Shown here piece by piece: positions 1-10,139 of a stretch of DNA of 64,000 bases. Source of the DNA: Glycine soja (Eukaryota; Streptophyta; Magnoliopsida; Fabales; Fabaceae); the NCBI RefSeq assembly GCF_004193775.1, contig NC_041018.1, positions 35,470,913 through 35,534,912 on the forward strand, given 5' to 3'. The translations under genes and the position numbers were made by a program. The notes under the pieces were generated by a model. The model did no database searches and was not told the DNA's origin. It saw only the letters and a program-made list of their open reading frames with translations. Position 1 is the stretch's first letter, and the number at the start of each line of letters is the position of its first letter.

Positions 1-416
1 AAATGGATCACAATAGCTACAGCTTGAGCAGCTGCCACTGCAGCATCAGCTGCTACTGCAGTAGTAGCAGCCACAGCCATGGCGTGCTTCCTTTGCTCAT
101 TCTGAATATCAATGTCAGTTTGCACTGTCTATGAAACAGTGACATTTGTTTCTACAAAATTCAATTCCTTGTAATTTGTTGGTGGTGTGGTTGTGGCAGT
201 AGTGGCAGTAGTGGCTGAGGCTGATGATCTTTTAAAACTCCATCTCTTTTTGTCCTTTGGGGTTGTGCAAGTTGGAGTGGTTGAGTTTTCTGTTGCATTT
301 AAAGAACAATTCAGGTTGGTTGTATATTTTACCTTCTCTTTTTCCTTCTCTTTTCTACCTGTCAACAACATTTGCAAGTTGAAGTTGTGAAAGGAGAAGG
401 AGCTACTAGCTTGCAT
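1..416 (-). pseudogene. IQ-domain (IQD) family gene fragment
   Basis: The minus-strand frame contains two IQD hallmarks: a basic KDKKRWSFKRSSA block at about residues 53-65, and an alanine-rich helix reading EQRKHAMAVAAATTAVAAD (about 72-18) that continues to the window edge. IQD proteins are plant calmodulin-binding scaffold proteins. Both motifs lie in one frame, separated by one in-frame TAG at 126-128. The usual amino terminus is not recognisable, and an in-frame stop lies just upstream of the ATG at 416. I read it as a broken or captured fragment; the alternative is an exon with a misplaced intron boundary. The calmodulin-binding IQ motifs would lie beyond position 1. Confidence 0.75.
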
Positions 417-440
417 AGGGTGGCCCTACTCCTATTAACT

Positions 441-1409
441 GGAAGCTAATTGCAGGAGAAAAAGGAACCGAAAAAAGGAAAGTGATTCATAAAGAAAAGT
501 TAAGGATCGTTTGAGTAATTGAGAGGGACCAATAGCAATACAAATTGAGACATGATGATGATTATATGTCGTGTGCTGACCCATATGCCATTTTGAGTTT
601 GTCCTGTGCCAATGCCAAAACAAACTTAAAAAAGATAGCATATAACCCTACAAAACTTGTGTACCCACTCAATAGGGAATAATTAATAAGAATTTCATAA
701 GAGACCCTTTAACTTGATGTACTCCTTGATATACCAAATATAATTTTACCACAAGTATATGAGGTTGTTCTAGGAAAAACATTTGATATCTGTTTGGTAA
801 GGATAAAAGAAATTTAGTGCATGAGAATAAAGAGGGAAGAGAGAAATAAAGAAGATAACAATAAGTGAAAAATAAGATGAATTTTAGGAGTATTTAGTTT
901 GAGTGGAAACTGATTATGTTGCCTTAAAAAAACTGATTATGTTTTTTTAAAATCCATTCTTACAATTTTAAACCACCATTAACACTAAAACTACCAATAA
1001 TATTTTCAATCAGTTTAACAACCAAGAATAAAGCCACCATAAAATGTGCAAAAGGCATGTTCTCTTTTGTATATATAGTGCTCGCACCTTTCATATTCTT
1101 AACAAAGTTAACTTGAACACAAGCCGACGTTTTAGGAGTTAAGTAGGAGCTAGATTTATTGTCCTAATATAGGTATGGGGTGGCTTCCCCTTTCCATAAC
1201 TCATGCAGCCATATATTTGTAAATCTAATTAATTGCATTAACAACTATTCCAACCCAGCCATTACAACTGAGATGAATTTCAGATTTCCATCATGCAGTA
1301 TATATATAAGTTGAGAAAACTATATTTGTTCAAATTATTTTGTGATTCCTTCATCTTTCCAACTCTGGTCCTCATGTTGTTTCCCATCATGTTGTTTTAT
1401 TCTTCATGT

Positions 1410-1459
<50 letters not shown>

Positions 1460-1513
1460 GGAACCAAAGTCACGAATAGATAAATATAAAATCCAACAGT
1501 CATCTCAACCTGT
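441..1513. repeat. Duplicated flanking segment, copy 1
   Basis: This non-coding stretch is repeated at 16241-17325 with an offset of exactly 15,800 bases until a CA microsatellite. By eye I see no substitutions between the copies; the only difference is about six CA units. It ends with CCTGT (1509-1513), the target-site duplication of the adjoining LTR. I see no credible gene in it. Confidence 0.9.
1411..1455. repeat. (CA)n microsatellite
   Basis: An uninterrupted CA run of about 21 units. The duplicate at 17211-17267 is about 12 bases longer, so this is the only fast-changing site separating the two flank copies. Confidence 0.95.
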
Positions 1514-1842
1514 TGTCGCAACCTACCCTTCGGCGGGAGGGCGACGCGTGACTCGCGGGATGCGTGTTCCACGAAAGGAATACGCGCGAAGTCGCCACCA
1601 ACGTTTATCTGAGGAAAACGTCGGAAAAACCGGAAAAGATGCGATCTACGAACTCTTAAGTGAAAGGTTCGGGAGTTGTATTTACGCGCGGGGAAGGTAT
1701 TAGCACCCCACACGTCCGTCCCAAGGGACGGCAGCCTTTAATCGAATGTGCAAACATGACTTTGATTTTTACGTTCCCTTTTATGTCCTTATATCCTTTT
1801 TATATTTTTCCTTTTTTGTGGTCGACAAGGGTGTTTCCCTTT

Positions 1843-1893
1843 GCTCCTACGTATTCCTCAATTTGGGATGAGAAAATCAGACCTACGTAGTTC
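1843..1893 (-). repeat. TACGTAGG leader module, LTR copy
   Basis: On the minus strand two direct TACGTAGG motifs enclose a short inverted repeat. The same module recurs twice in the 3' internal region (3879-3923 and 4131-4175). In element orientation it lies downstream of the TATA box, so it should be transcribed. Confidence 0.7.
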
Positions 1894-2651
1894 TTTCTTA
1901 TCAAGTGATTCTTTTTACTTTAAGAGGTGATCATTTTAAGGCGTTGGACCTTAAAAATGATCCATTTTACTTAGTGAGAAAATGAAATAACAAACTTCGA
2001 AAGCCTATTTTTATGGACGAGCTTGACTAGGCGAGTTGATTTTAGCCTTAGTTTCACTTTAGTTATTAATCAATTCGATTAAGAATGAGAAATCCCAAAG
2101 AGAAAACGTCCGATTGATTTTCCGCTTTATTTTACTAAAAGATGCTTTTTTTTTTATTATTATTATATTATTTTTACCTCTTTTTTTATTTCCAACGTGG
2201 TTACGGCACGACCGAACGGTCGGAATTCATTTTAACCGAAGTTAACGGATAATACAATTCAAACGTTCGGTGGAAATTTATTTTATTTTTAAGTTAAGCG
2301 AGAAATGACTTAAGTAAAATGGCTTAAGCATGTCAAGAGGGGGTATAAAAAGTAAACAAAACGAGAATAAAAATGCACGAAACACAATGTGGACCACTAC
2401 GGGTACATAGAATGAATCGAAAAGCTTGGTTCGAGGTACTTACCTGTTGAAGATCGAAGAACGATGAAGAACGAATGAAGAACGTCGAAGAACGGTCGAA
2501 ACCTTCGCGAAATTCTTCACGGAAAATGTTATGGAAACGTTTCGGAAGCGCCTCGGCTTAGATTTTCTTCACGGAAACAATTTTTCCAAGCAAATTCGAA
2601 AGAGAGAGAAGTGCCTAAGGGGCTGAACCCTTTTCTTCTTCACTTCCTCCC

Positions 2652-2661
2652 CTATTTATAG
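2652..2661 (-). promoter_or_regulatory. LTR TATA box
   Basis: The minus strand reads CTATAAATAG, a canonical plant TATA box, about 500 bases into the LTR in element orientation. This supports minus-strand transcription. The solo LTR has CTATAAACAG at the same place (near 18470), a weaker match. Confidence 0.65.
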
Positions 2662-3052
2662 CAAAATAGGGGAGGTGGTTGCCGCCCAGCTCGCCCAGGC
2701 GAGCCAGGTTGCTTCCTCCAGAAGCAACAGCCTTCTGGAGGAATATTCTGGAGGGCCCAAGTGGGCCTGGGTGCTATTTGCACCCCCATTTTTACTAAGT
2801 ACACCCCCTCTGCTGTTTTTTGGTGATTCTTTTTTCGTAAAGTTACGGAAACTTACGAATTTCGTAACGATACTTATTTTCTTTCCGTAATGTTACGGAA
2901 CCTTGCGGATTACATAATCATCCCCCTTTTGACTTACGGAATGTTACGGAACCTCACTTAATTATGCAACGATGCTTCCATTTGATTTCCGGTGTGTCAC
3001 GGAAACTTACGGATTGTGCATCAATATTTTTTTGGTTTTTCGGCATGTCCTG

Positions 3053-3474
3053 GAATTTCATAAATTGCCTAATGATGGATGCCAAGCACCTCACAAGGAC
3101 CAAAGAAAGGTCGCATGTCATCAAGCAAAGGTCCCCGGACGAAATTAGGGTATGACAGTTGCCCCTCTTTACTTGTCTTTTATTGGAGATAAAAGGAAAG
3201 TAAAGATAAGACACTAATTTCGTTCCTCTCGATTTGACGAGAGTCGCGGGTGACCATAAAATCTCCACATGCAAATGACTTGTTGTTCCCAGAATTTCAC
3301 AAATTACCTAATGATGGGTGCCAAGCACCTCACAAGGACCAAAGAAAGGTCGCATGTCATCAAGCAAAGGTCCCCGGACGAAAATTAGGGTATGACACTA
3401 ATTTCGCTCCTCTCGGTTGACGAGAGTCGCGGGTGACCATGAAATTTCCGCATGTAAATGACTTGTTGTTCCCG
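3053..3474. repeat. Partial tandem duplication of the LTR edge
   Basis: The last 105 or so bases of the LTR plus adjoining internal sequence (3053-3291) are repeated at 3292-3474. The second copy lacks about 52 bases around the polypurine tract; the deletion ends coincide with GACA repeats. The second copy therefore carries a false LTR end followed directly by internal sequence. Confidence 0.85.
3158..3170 (-). other. Polypurine tract (second-strand primer)
   Basis: The minus strand reads AAAGAGGGGCAAC immediately before the LTR start TGTCATACCC. This is the expected place and composition of the plus-strand DNA primer, and it fixes the element as minus-oriented. Confidence 0.85.
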
Positions 3475-3488
3475 GAGGAACAAAAGGT

Positions 3489-4068
3489 GCAGAAGACTAT
3501 GTCAGTCTCTGCATGCTATCAAGCGTTCTGTCTTACAGATAGCAAAAGAATGTTTATACGGATAACCACTCGGGTATTTCCGCGTATCATCGGGCCCGCC
3601 GCCTCTGGATGACACAAGGGTGCGGATAACCGTAAGGTATCTCCGCGTATCATCGGGCCCGCCGCCTCTGGATGATACAAGGGTGCAGAATGACCAAACT
3701 TGGTCTCTGCTTGTCATCGGGCCCGCCGCCTCTGGATGACAAAAGGGTGCGGATAACCGTAAGGTATCTCCGCGTATCATCGGGCCCGCCGCCTCTGGAT
3801 GATACAAGGGTGCACGTCACATGACCTCAGGGTCAGTATGACAAAGATTATGGGGCGGCCGACAAAAGCAAGGCTCTTGCTCCTACGTATCCTCCAATGA
3901 GGAACTCAGACCTACGTAGTTCTTGATAACTTGTGAGACTTGAAAAGTCTCCATCGGAAAATGCTGACATCTCCGGAAAGGGCGCAGATGACCATATTGG
4001 TCTCTGCTCGTCAATCACACTTGGGGTCACTGAATGACGAGGTGCGGATAACCGTAAGGTGTCTCCGC
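3489..4068 (-). repeat. Cluster of imperfect hairpins in the 3' region
   Basis: Alternating inverted repeats of 24-26 bases occur at 3489-3512, 3622-3646, 3685-3710, 3749-3773, 3984-4007 and 4044-4068. Three have outer stems GCAGA/TCTGC and three have GCGGA/TCCGC. Between several of them lies a second stem, TATCATC/GATGATA or TGTCATC/GATGACA, around a GGGCCC core. Base changes occur in pairs that keep the stems. The short minus-strand frame at 3502-3807 is a by-product of the repeats. Confidence 0.8.
3879..3923 (-). repeat. TACGTAGG module, internal copy 1
   Basis: Near-copy of 4131-4175 and a relative of the LTR module at 1843-1893. The inner palindrome is CCTCCAATGAGG. The flanking text (GACAAAAGC upstream, CTTGTGAGACTTG downstream) is also shared between the two internal copies. 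Confidence 0.75.
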
Positions 4069-4130
4069 GGGCTACCAGCTCTTGAGTCATGGCAACAAAA
4101 GGCGGTATGGTCGACAAAAGCGAGGCTATT

Positions 4131-4175
4131 GCTCCTACGTATCCTCCAATGAGGAACTCAGACCTACGTAGTTCT
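4131..4175 (-). repeat. TACGTAGG module, internal copy 2
   Basis: Second internal copy, with the same paired TACGTAGG ends and CCTCCAATGAGG core as 3879-3923. Together the two copies span a larger direct repeat of about 250 bases that also includes hairpins 3984-4007 and 4044-4068. Confidence 0.75.
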
Positions 4176-4859
4176 GGACAACTTGTGAGACTTGAAAAAG
4201 TCTCGTTGTTTTCTCCACTAAAATGCAAACATGCTTTAGCAAAGAGACAAATATTCCAACTGATTTAGAGCAGCATATGCTTTTTTGAGTGAAAAACAAT
4301 GCGTCTACCGGGGAAGGAGAGTCTGCTGATGGGATCCCCCATAACCATAAATGAGATTTTGGATGTTAGCATTTCGTTTCTAAATGACCATTTAGAGGAA
4401 ACACCGGGTTCGACAAAAATAGAAGAAAATCACTCAAAGTGTATCAATCTTGCACAGGTAAGTGTTTCATCCTAATTCCGAACCATAGATATGTCATGAC
4501 TTGACTTTGCAAATTATTTCCTATCAAATCAAAAATTACATGCGTGATCATGGATCAAATAGGACTTCCCTTGGGAATGGGTTCTTTTGGGGAGTTTTTC
4601 GGCTTTTGTGTGTTTTTGGCTTTTGATTTTTCTGGCTTTTTCTTTTTCTATTTTTTTTTGTTTAGTGCGGGGCAAAAAAAGTTGCTAGCGCACGGGATTT
4701 TGGTTGGTAATCAAAGGGAGAAGACCATTTTAGGTCGTGGTTTCCTTTCCTTCTTTTTTTGTTCATTTGGTGACAATTCTGTATTGTTCAGATATTGTCC
4801 GGTCCAAAGACCTCTCTGCACATTTCTTCTGTTTTCTTTCGATCCTTGATCAGGAGCTT

Positions 4860-5065
4860 TCTTTCCTTCTTTTCTCTTTTTTCTTTCTCCCATTCTTTGA
4901 TTGGGAATTTTCTTTCTTTTCTTTTTGCTTTCTCCCACTCTTTGATTGGGAATTTCCTTTCTTTTCTTTTTGCTTTCTCCCACTCTTTGATTGGGAATTT
5001 CCTTTCTTTTCTTTTTTTGCTTTCTCTTTGATTGGAAATTTTCCTTCTTTTCTTTTTTGCTTTCG
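4860..5065. repeat. T-rich tandem repeat of about 46 bases
   Basis: Four imperfect copies of a unit containing CTTTGATTGGGAATTT followed by a CTTTT-rich stretch. Overlapping frames (4737-5072, 4795-5031) encode only phenylalanine-rich repetition and are not genes. The surrounding 4230-5500 is T-rich with no gene. Confidence 0.85.
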
Positions 5066-5509
5066 AGGGTAAGGATTATGGTGAGTCAGGATTTTGGCTC
5101 AAGGTTTGTAGAATGGCTAGACATGATACATGTCGGGGTTTGGTTTGGTTCAAGGATAAAAAGGGATGCCCCACATTATTTCCATGACACAAATGCAAAA
5201 ATGATGATTTGGAAACTTTATGCAAAACTGGTCATGCATGCACCTATGCGGACACTCAAGTGTCAAATTTTTATGGTCATGTGATGCTAGGGCTCAGGAT
5301 TCATTTCCTCTATTTTAGTCAACCCAATGTTTCCAAAATATGTTCTTTTATCAATTTGTGCATTCCTCCAAGTCATTTTTGGAAATCGTCTCTTTTCAAA
5401 AGCATGTCAGTTTTTAGCTAGACAACTTATTTTTTCTTTTTTCTCCTTCTTTTTTTTTATCATTATCATTTGTTTATTTCTTTTTCTTGTTTGTTTTTTT
5501 TTTCTTCTT

Positions 5510-5850
5510 TTTTTTCATGAGGTATTTTGCTACCTAAACATGTGCATATTTTTGTGAGGTATTTTTGCTATATACATGCATATCCAAGGTATCTTGCCAC
5601 CTAAACATACACATATATGTTTTGTGAGGTATTTTTTTGCTACATACACGCACATCTAAGGTATCTCTCTACCTAAACATACAAATATATATTTTGTGAA
5701 GTATTTTTTGTTTACATACATGCATATCTAAGGTATCTTTCTACCTAAACATACATATATATATTTTGTGAAGTATTGTTTTGTTTACATACATGCATAT
5801 CTAAGGTATTTTCACTACCTAAACATACATATATATATTTTGTGAGGTAT
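5510..5850. repeat. Tandem repeat of about 77 bases
   Basis: About five imperfect copies containing TTTTGTGAGGTATTTTT, then a CATACATGCATATCTAAGG stretch, then CTACCTAAACATACA. It is one of several unrelated arrays in the 3' part of this retrotransposon. Confidence 0.85.
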
Positions 5851-6863
5851 GACTACCTTCCGAGCTTGCGCTTGTTTTATTTAAATCCCCAGGATCATGA
5901 GCAACTAGGTGCGTCCTACTATAAAAAGTGATCAAATAACAAGCATAGATTCAAAAGGTACTAGGTTGCCTCCTAGCAGCGCTTCTTTAACGTCTTTAGC
6001 TGGACGCCTTATGACTTGTCGGTCACTGACCTAGTACTTTGCTTACCTTTGGCTTTGGACTTGGTTGCCTATTGGTCGGCCATGTGTCGTAGGCAATACT
6101 CAAACCTTTTTGTGGATGAGCAGAGGTGAACTCTAAAGGTGGTGGCGGTGTGTCTATTGCCCGCTGCCGGCCATCCCCAGGATGTTGTGGTGTTTCGCCT
6201 TGCGCCTTCCTGGAGACGCAGTACTTCTTGATGAAAGCTCGATTAGTAGGGGGCCTGATGCCCTTGCTGGAGGTGACAGGTACTCTGTAGAATTATCTAT
6301 GATGACGTGACCTTGCCGGGGGGGTACGGGCACCCTGTAGGATTGATAGAGGCCCGTAACCAGAGCTGGAAACCCCAGGGCCCTGTTGGACTTTTCCGGG
6401 TCCACTGGGTGTCTTGTGGGTGCGATCCCTGTAAACAATAGATGGTATCAGAAATCAGTTGAACCATATGCATACTTACCCATGTCGGGACGACACAGAC
6501 CAACTGATACTTTTGCAGGGGGAGATTGGCATTGCGGTCGCTGGGCAGAATATTGCTAAGTAGCAATGTCATCTATATCTATGTAAGAGTGGTCATGTTG
6601 GTGCGCATGATCCAAACTCGTCTCTTTGCAGCGGCACGGGTGAAATCTTACCCCGGTATGCATAGTAGCAGTGTAATAGCCTCCCTCTCTGGTTGTGCTC
6701 GCACAGTTGGCCCTCCTCCAATATCAGGGGGTGGCCCAAGAATCGTTAAAAGGAAACTACTGGCCCCTTAACCGGGAGTGAAAGTCTCGGTTAAGCATAT
6801 AAGGGCAGAGGACCTTAAATTCTCTTAAGGTGTGGATGTGGAGCACACTGAAAATGAGGACAC
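5851..6863. other. Unassigned internal region of the retrotransposon
   Basis: Between two tandem arrays. Minus-strand frames at 6154-6438 and 6297-6572 are short, overlap in different frames, and show no motif I recognise. They could be remnants of an older coding part, but I cannot support this. Confidence 0.4.
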
Positions 6864-8078
6864 GTAGCCCTCTAAAGGTGAGGGCGTGCAACCCTTTCAA
6901 GGCGAGGATGTGTAGTCCTTTGGAGGTGAGGGCGTGCAGCCCTCTGATGGCGAGGACGTGTAGTCCTCTCAAGGTGAGGGCGTGCAGCCCTCTGTTGGCG
7001 AGGACGTGTAGTCCTCTCAAGGTGAGGGCTTGTAGCCCTCTGAAGGTGAGGACATGCAGTCCTCTGATGGCGAGGGCGTGTAGCCCTCTGAAGGTTAGGG
7101 CGTGTAGCCCTACGAAGGTGAGGACATGCAGTCCTCTGATGGCGAGGGCGTGTAGCCCTACGAAGGTGAGGACATGCAGTCCTCTGGAGGTGAGGGCGTG
7201 CAGCCCTCTGATGGTGAGGACGTGTAGTCCTCTCAAGGCGAGGACGTGTAGTCCTCTCAACGGTGAGGGTAACTAGTACCCAAGGTGAGGGCGTGTAGCC
7301 CTCTCAAGGCGAGGACATGTAGTCCTCTAGAGGTGAGGGCGTGCAACCCTCTGATGGTGAGGACGTGTAGTCCTCTCAAGGCGAGGACGTGCAACCCTCT
7401 GATGGTGAGGACGTGTAGTCCTCTCAAGGCGAGGACGTGTAGTCCTCTCAACGGTGAGGGTAACTAGTACCCAAGGCGAGGGCGGGTAGCCCTCTCAAGG
7501 CGAGGACGTGTAGTCCTCTGGAGGTGAGGGCGTGCAGCCCTCTGATGGTGAGGACATGTAGTCCTCTCAAGGCGAGGACGTGTAGTCCTCTCAAGGCGAG
7601 GACGTGTAATCCTCTCAAGGTGAGGACGTGGAGTCCTCTGAAGGTGAGGATGTGTAGTCCTCTAAAGGTGAGGGCGTGCAGCCCTCTGTTGGCGAGGACG
7701 TGTAGTCCTCTAAAGGTGAGGGCGTGTAGCCCTACGTTGGCGAGGACGTGTAGTCCTCTCAAGGTGAGGGCGTGCAGCCCTCTGTTGGCGAGGACGTGTA
7801 GTCCTCTAAAGGTGAGGGAGTGTAGCCCTACGAAGGTGAGGACATGCAGTCCTCTGATGGCGAGGGCGTGTAACCCTCTGAAGGTGAGGACATGCAGTCC
7901 TCTGATGGCGAGGGCGTGTAGCCCTCTAAAGGTGAGGACACGCAGTCCTTTGATGGCGAGGGCGTGTAGCCCTCTGAAGGTGAGGACATGCAGTCCTCTG
8001 AAAGTGAGGACACACAGTCCTCTTAAGGTGAGGGCGTGCAACCCTCTGTTGGCGAGGACGTGTAGTCCTCTGAAGACC
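6864..8078. repeat. 24-base palindromic minisatellite array
   Basis: About 50 units of 24 bases, mostly alternating between GAGGAC-n5-GTCCTC and GAGGGC-n5-GCCCTC. Each unit is its own small hairpin. The array is interrupted twice by GGGTAACTAGTACCC (near 7266 and 7457) and closes with GGGTACTAGTACCC (8083-8096). Because 24 is a multiple of three, long repetitive frames appear on both strands (for example 7448-8119 minus and 7524-8111 plus); these are not genes. Ogre-type elements are known to carry 3' tandem arrays. Confidence 0.93.
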
Positions 8079-8575
8079 AGGGTACTAGTACCCGAGGGTC
8101 CATCCTTATGAGAAAGCAAGAGATCGACTCATCGAGAAAGCCGGTCATCCCAAATTCAAAAGATTTGGACATTTAGATGTAGGGAATCTATGTAGTTAAC
8201 ATGATTTTGAGGGATGCAAATGCATGCAACCTTTGTTGTGAAATTTGGGTAAATGCGGACTTTATATGAAACAATGCAATGTAATGGAAAGTTGTACAAT
8301 GTTCATGGCATTCTTTCCCTATTTTGTGATTTTGATTTTGATTTGATTTTTTTTTTGGAAAACACAGATTGACTGCCCTTTTGAAAAAGGTGATAATTCA
8401 TGCAACCTCATCCTATCTTTTTGCAAATCTCTCCGGGAACTCCCTCAGAGTGTATGTTCTTTTTGATTTAGTCACTTGACCATTTTGGAGTGACGGCAAT
8501 GGAGTCGTTTGATGTTTAATCAATCCATTGAAATCCTAGGGTTTGTCCCCTTTTTTTTGTTAAAAACATCGATGG

Positions 8576-8826
8576 GTGAGAACTTTTGATCGGCCCCTAT
8601 GTTCACTTGAGGCTCATGCACGGTGCCCCTCATTGCCCCAGTGTAAGGCTTTGAGGTACCAATCGTTGTCTTTCGTCATGACCTTGTAGCTGGGAACCTA
8701 TTGAGTGAGAACTTCTAATCTGCCCCTAGGTTCGTTTGAGGTTTATGCATGGGGCCTTTCATTGCCCTAGTGTAGGGCTTAGAGGTACCAATTGTTGTCT
8801 TGTTTTCACAACCTCGTAGTGAGGAA
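8576..8826. repeat. Tandem dimer of about 129 bases
   Basis: Two imperfect copies start at 8576 and 8705. Both contain GTGAGAACTT, CTGCCCCTAGG or CGGCCCCTATG, and GAGGTACCAAT. There is no coding potential. Confidence 0.8.
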
Positions 8827-8924
8827 GAATGAAAGACGCAATTGATTCTTGCAAAAAGAATTTTCCAAGGACGAGAAATAGTTGAAGGATTTTTCAGCTG
8901 ATGGATTAAGTCAAATGACTCCTA

Positions 8925-9960
8925 TGTAGAAGCAAGATGTTTTGATGTCTTGATGATGCTAAAGGATCAAGTGCTTCTAAGTTTTATTCAAGACAAGAAT
9001 CCAAGAAAGTCAAGATATATGATCAAGTTGATTTCTAGAATCTTTTGGAAGAAGTTTCCAAATTGAAAAAACAAAAGGTTTGACCAAAGAATTCTATCAT
9101 TTCAAATTGAGATTTGCTCTCCGGTAATCGATTACCAGCAGCTGAAAATGTTTATAACAGTCACTAGAAATTTGAATTCAAAATTTATAATGTGTAATCG
9201 ATTACACATGGATGGTAATTGATTACCAGCAATTTATTCAAATTTTAAAGCCTGTGATCTATTACACAAGTCTTGTAATCGATTACCAGAGGAGATTTTC
9301 AGAAAATAATTTCCAAGAGTCACATCTATTCAAATGGTTTATGAATGGCCATCAAAGGTGACTTGGAAACACGAATTTAAAGAGAGTTTTCATTGCCCAC
9401 AAAGTTTATCCTCTCAAAAGATTAAGAGTTTTTCTGAACTGAACTGTCTTATCCTCTCAAAAAGATTCCTTGGTCAACCACTTGCATATTCAATAAGGAA
9501 TTTTGATTGGTCTTCATTGTACAATCTATCCCTTTTAAGAGAGATTTCTTCTTCTCTTCTTCTTACTTCTGAAAAGGGATTAAAAGACTGAGAGTCTCTT
9601 ATTGTAGAGGATTCTTGAACACAAGGGAAGGGTTGTCCCTGTGTGGTTCAGACTTTGTAAAAGGAGTTTTACAAAGAGAGTGGAAAATCTCAAGTGGGTT
9701 TCTTGAGGACTGGACGTAGGCGCGGGAAGTGGCCGAACCAGTATAAATCAAGTTTGCATTCCTCTCTTCCTTTAAACTTCTTTTATTGCTATTTATCTTT
9801 TGCTTTAAAGAAGTTTATTTTGATTTGTCTTTTGAGTAATTCATGTTAAGGGTGCATTGTTAATCCAAAAAGAAAGAATGATAGTTCAATTGGGGAATAG
9901 TCTTTGCATCTTAATTCAACCCCCTTTTTTCTTAAGGTAACTGAGGCCATTTGTCCAACA
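8925..9960 (+). repeat. Solo LTR, Ty1/copia (SIRE-like)
   Basis: 1,036 bases beginning TGTAGAAGCA and ending TTTGTCCAACA, flanked on both sides by the 5-base target duplication TCCTA (8920-8924 and 9961-9965). It holds several TAATCGATTA palindromes (9121-9290) and an AACCAGTATAAATC promoter-like stretch in the plus orientation. No internal region remains, so it is the product of LTR-LTR recombination. Family name is recognition only; the TG...CA ends and TSD are seen directly. The frame at 9334-9591 is chance. Confidence 0.85.
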
Positions 9961-10139
9961 TCCTATTCTTGACAACTCGCTTCTCTAAGAAGACAAACTT
10001 TCTGGAATGATAAAATGAAGTCACATGAACGTCTATATTTTTACTTGAAAACACAGTCAATCAAATGCCTTTTTATTTTTTTTTATTTTGAAACTTATTT
10101 TTTTATTTTGAAACTTATTTGTTTTGAACTTTACTCGTT

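Larger units (their letters stand above)
1514..3157 (-). repeat. 3' LTR of the gypsy element
   Basis: 1,644 bases. In element orientation it starts TGTCATACCC and ends GGTTGCGACA, giving TG...CA ends. It is flanked by CCTGT on the left and by a polypurine tract on the right. It is near-identical to the solo LTR at 17326-18987, with about ten substitutions noted by eye, mostly transitions, plus an 18-base tandem duplication found only in the solo copy. There is no coding capacity. Confidence 0.93.

Noticed and set aside
1293..1713. Plus-strand frame of 136 residues crossing the flank/LTR junction, and its duplicate at 17093-17515.
   Set aside because: It runs through a CA microsatellite and into LTR sequence; no domain is present.
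4544..5557. Phenylalanine-rich frames that look like membrane proteins.
   Set aside because: They arise from T-rich tandem repeats; overlapping frames look equally hydrophobic.
6757..8119. Long open frames of 148-223 residues on both strands, and regular short repeats reminiscent of a CRISPR array.
   Set aside because: The frames follow from a 24-base period and encode only repetition; there are no unique spacers, no cas genes, and the host is a plant.
9334..9591. 85-residue plus-strand frame.
   Set aside because: It is inside the nested solo LTR, which is non-coding in this class.
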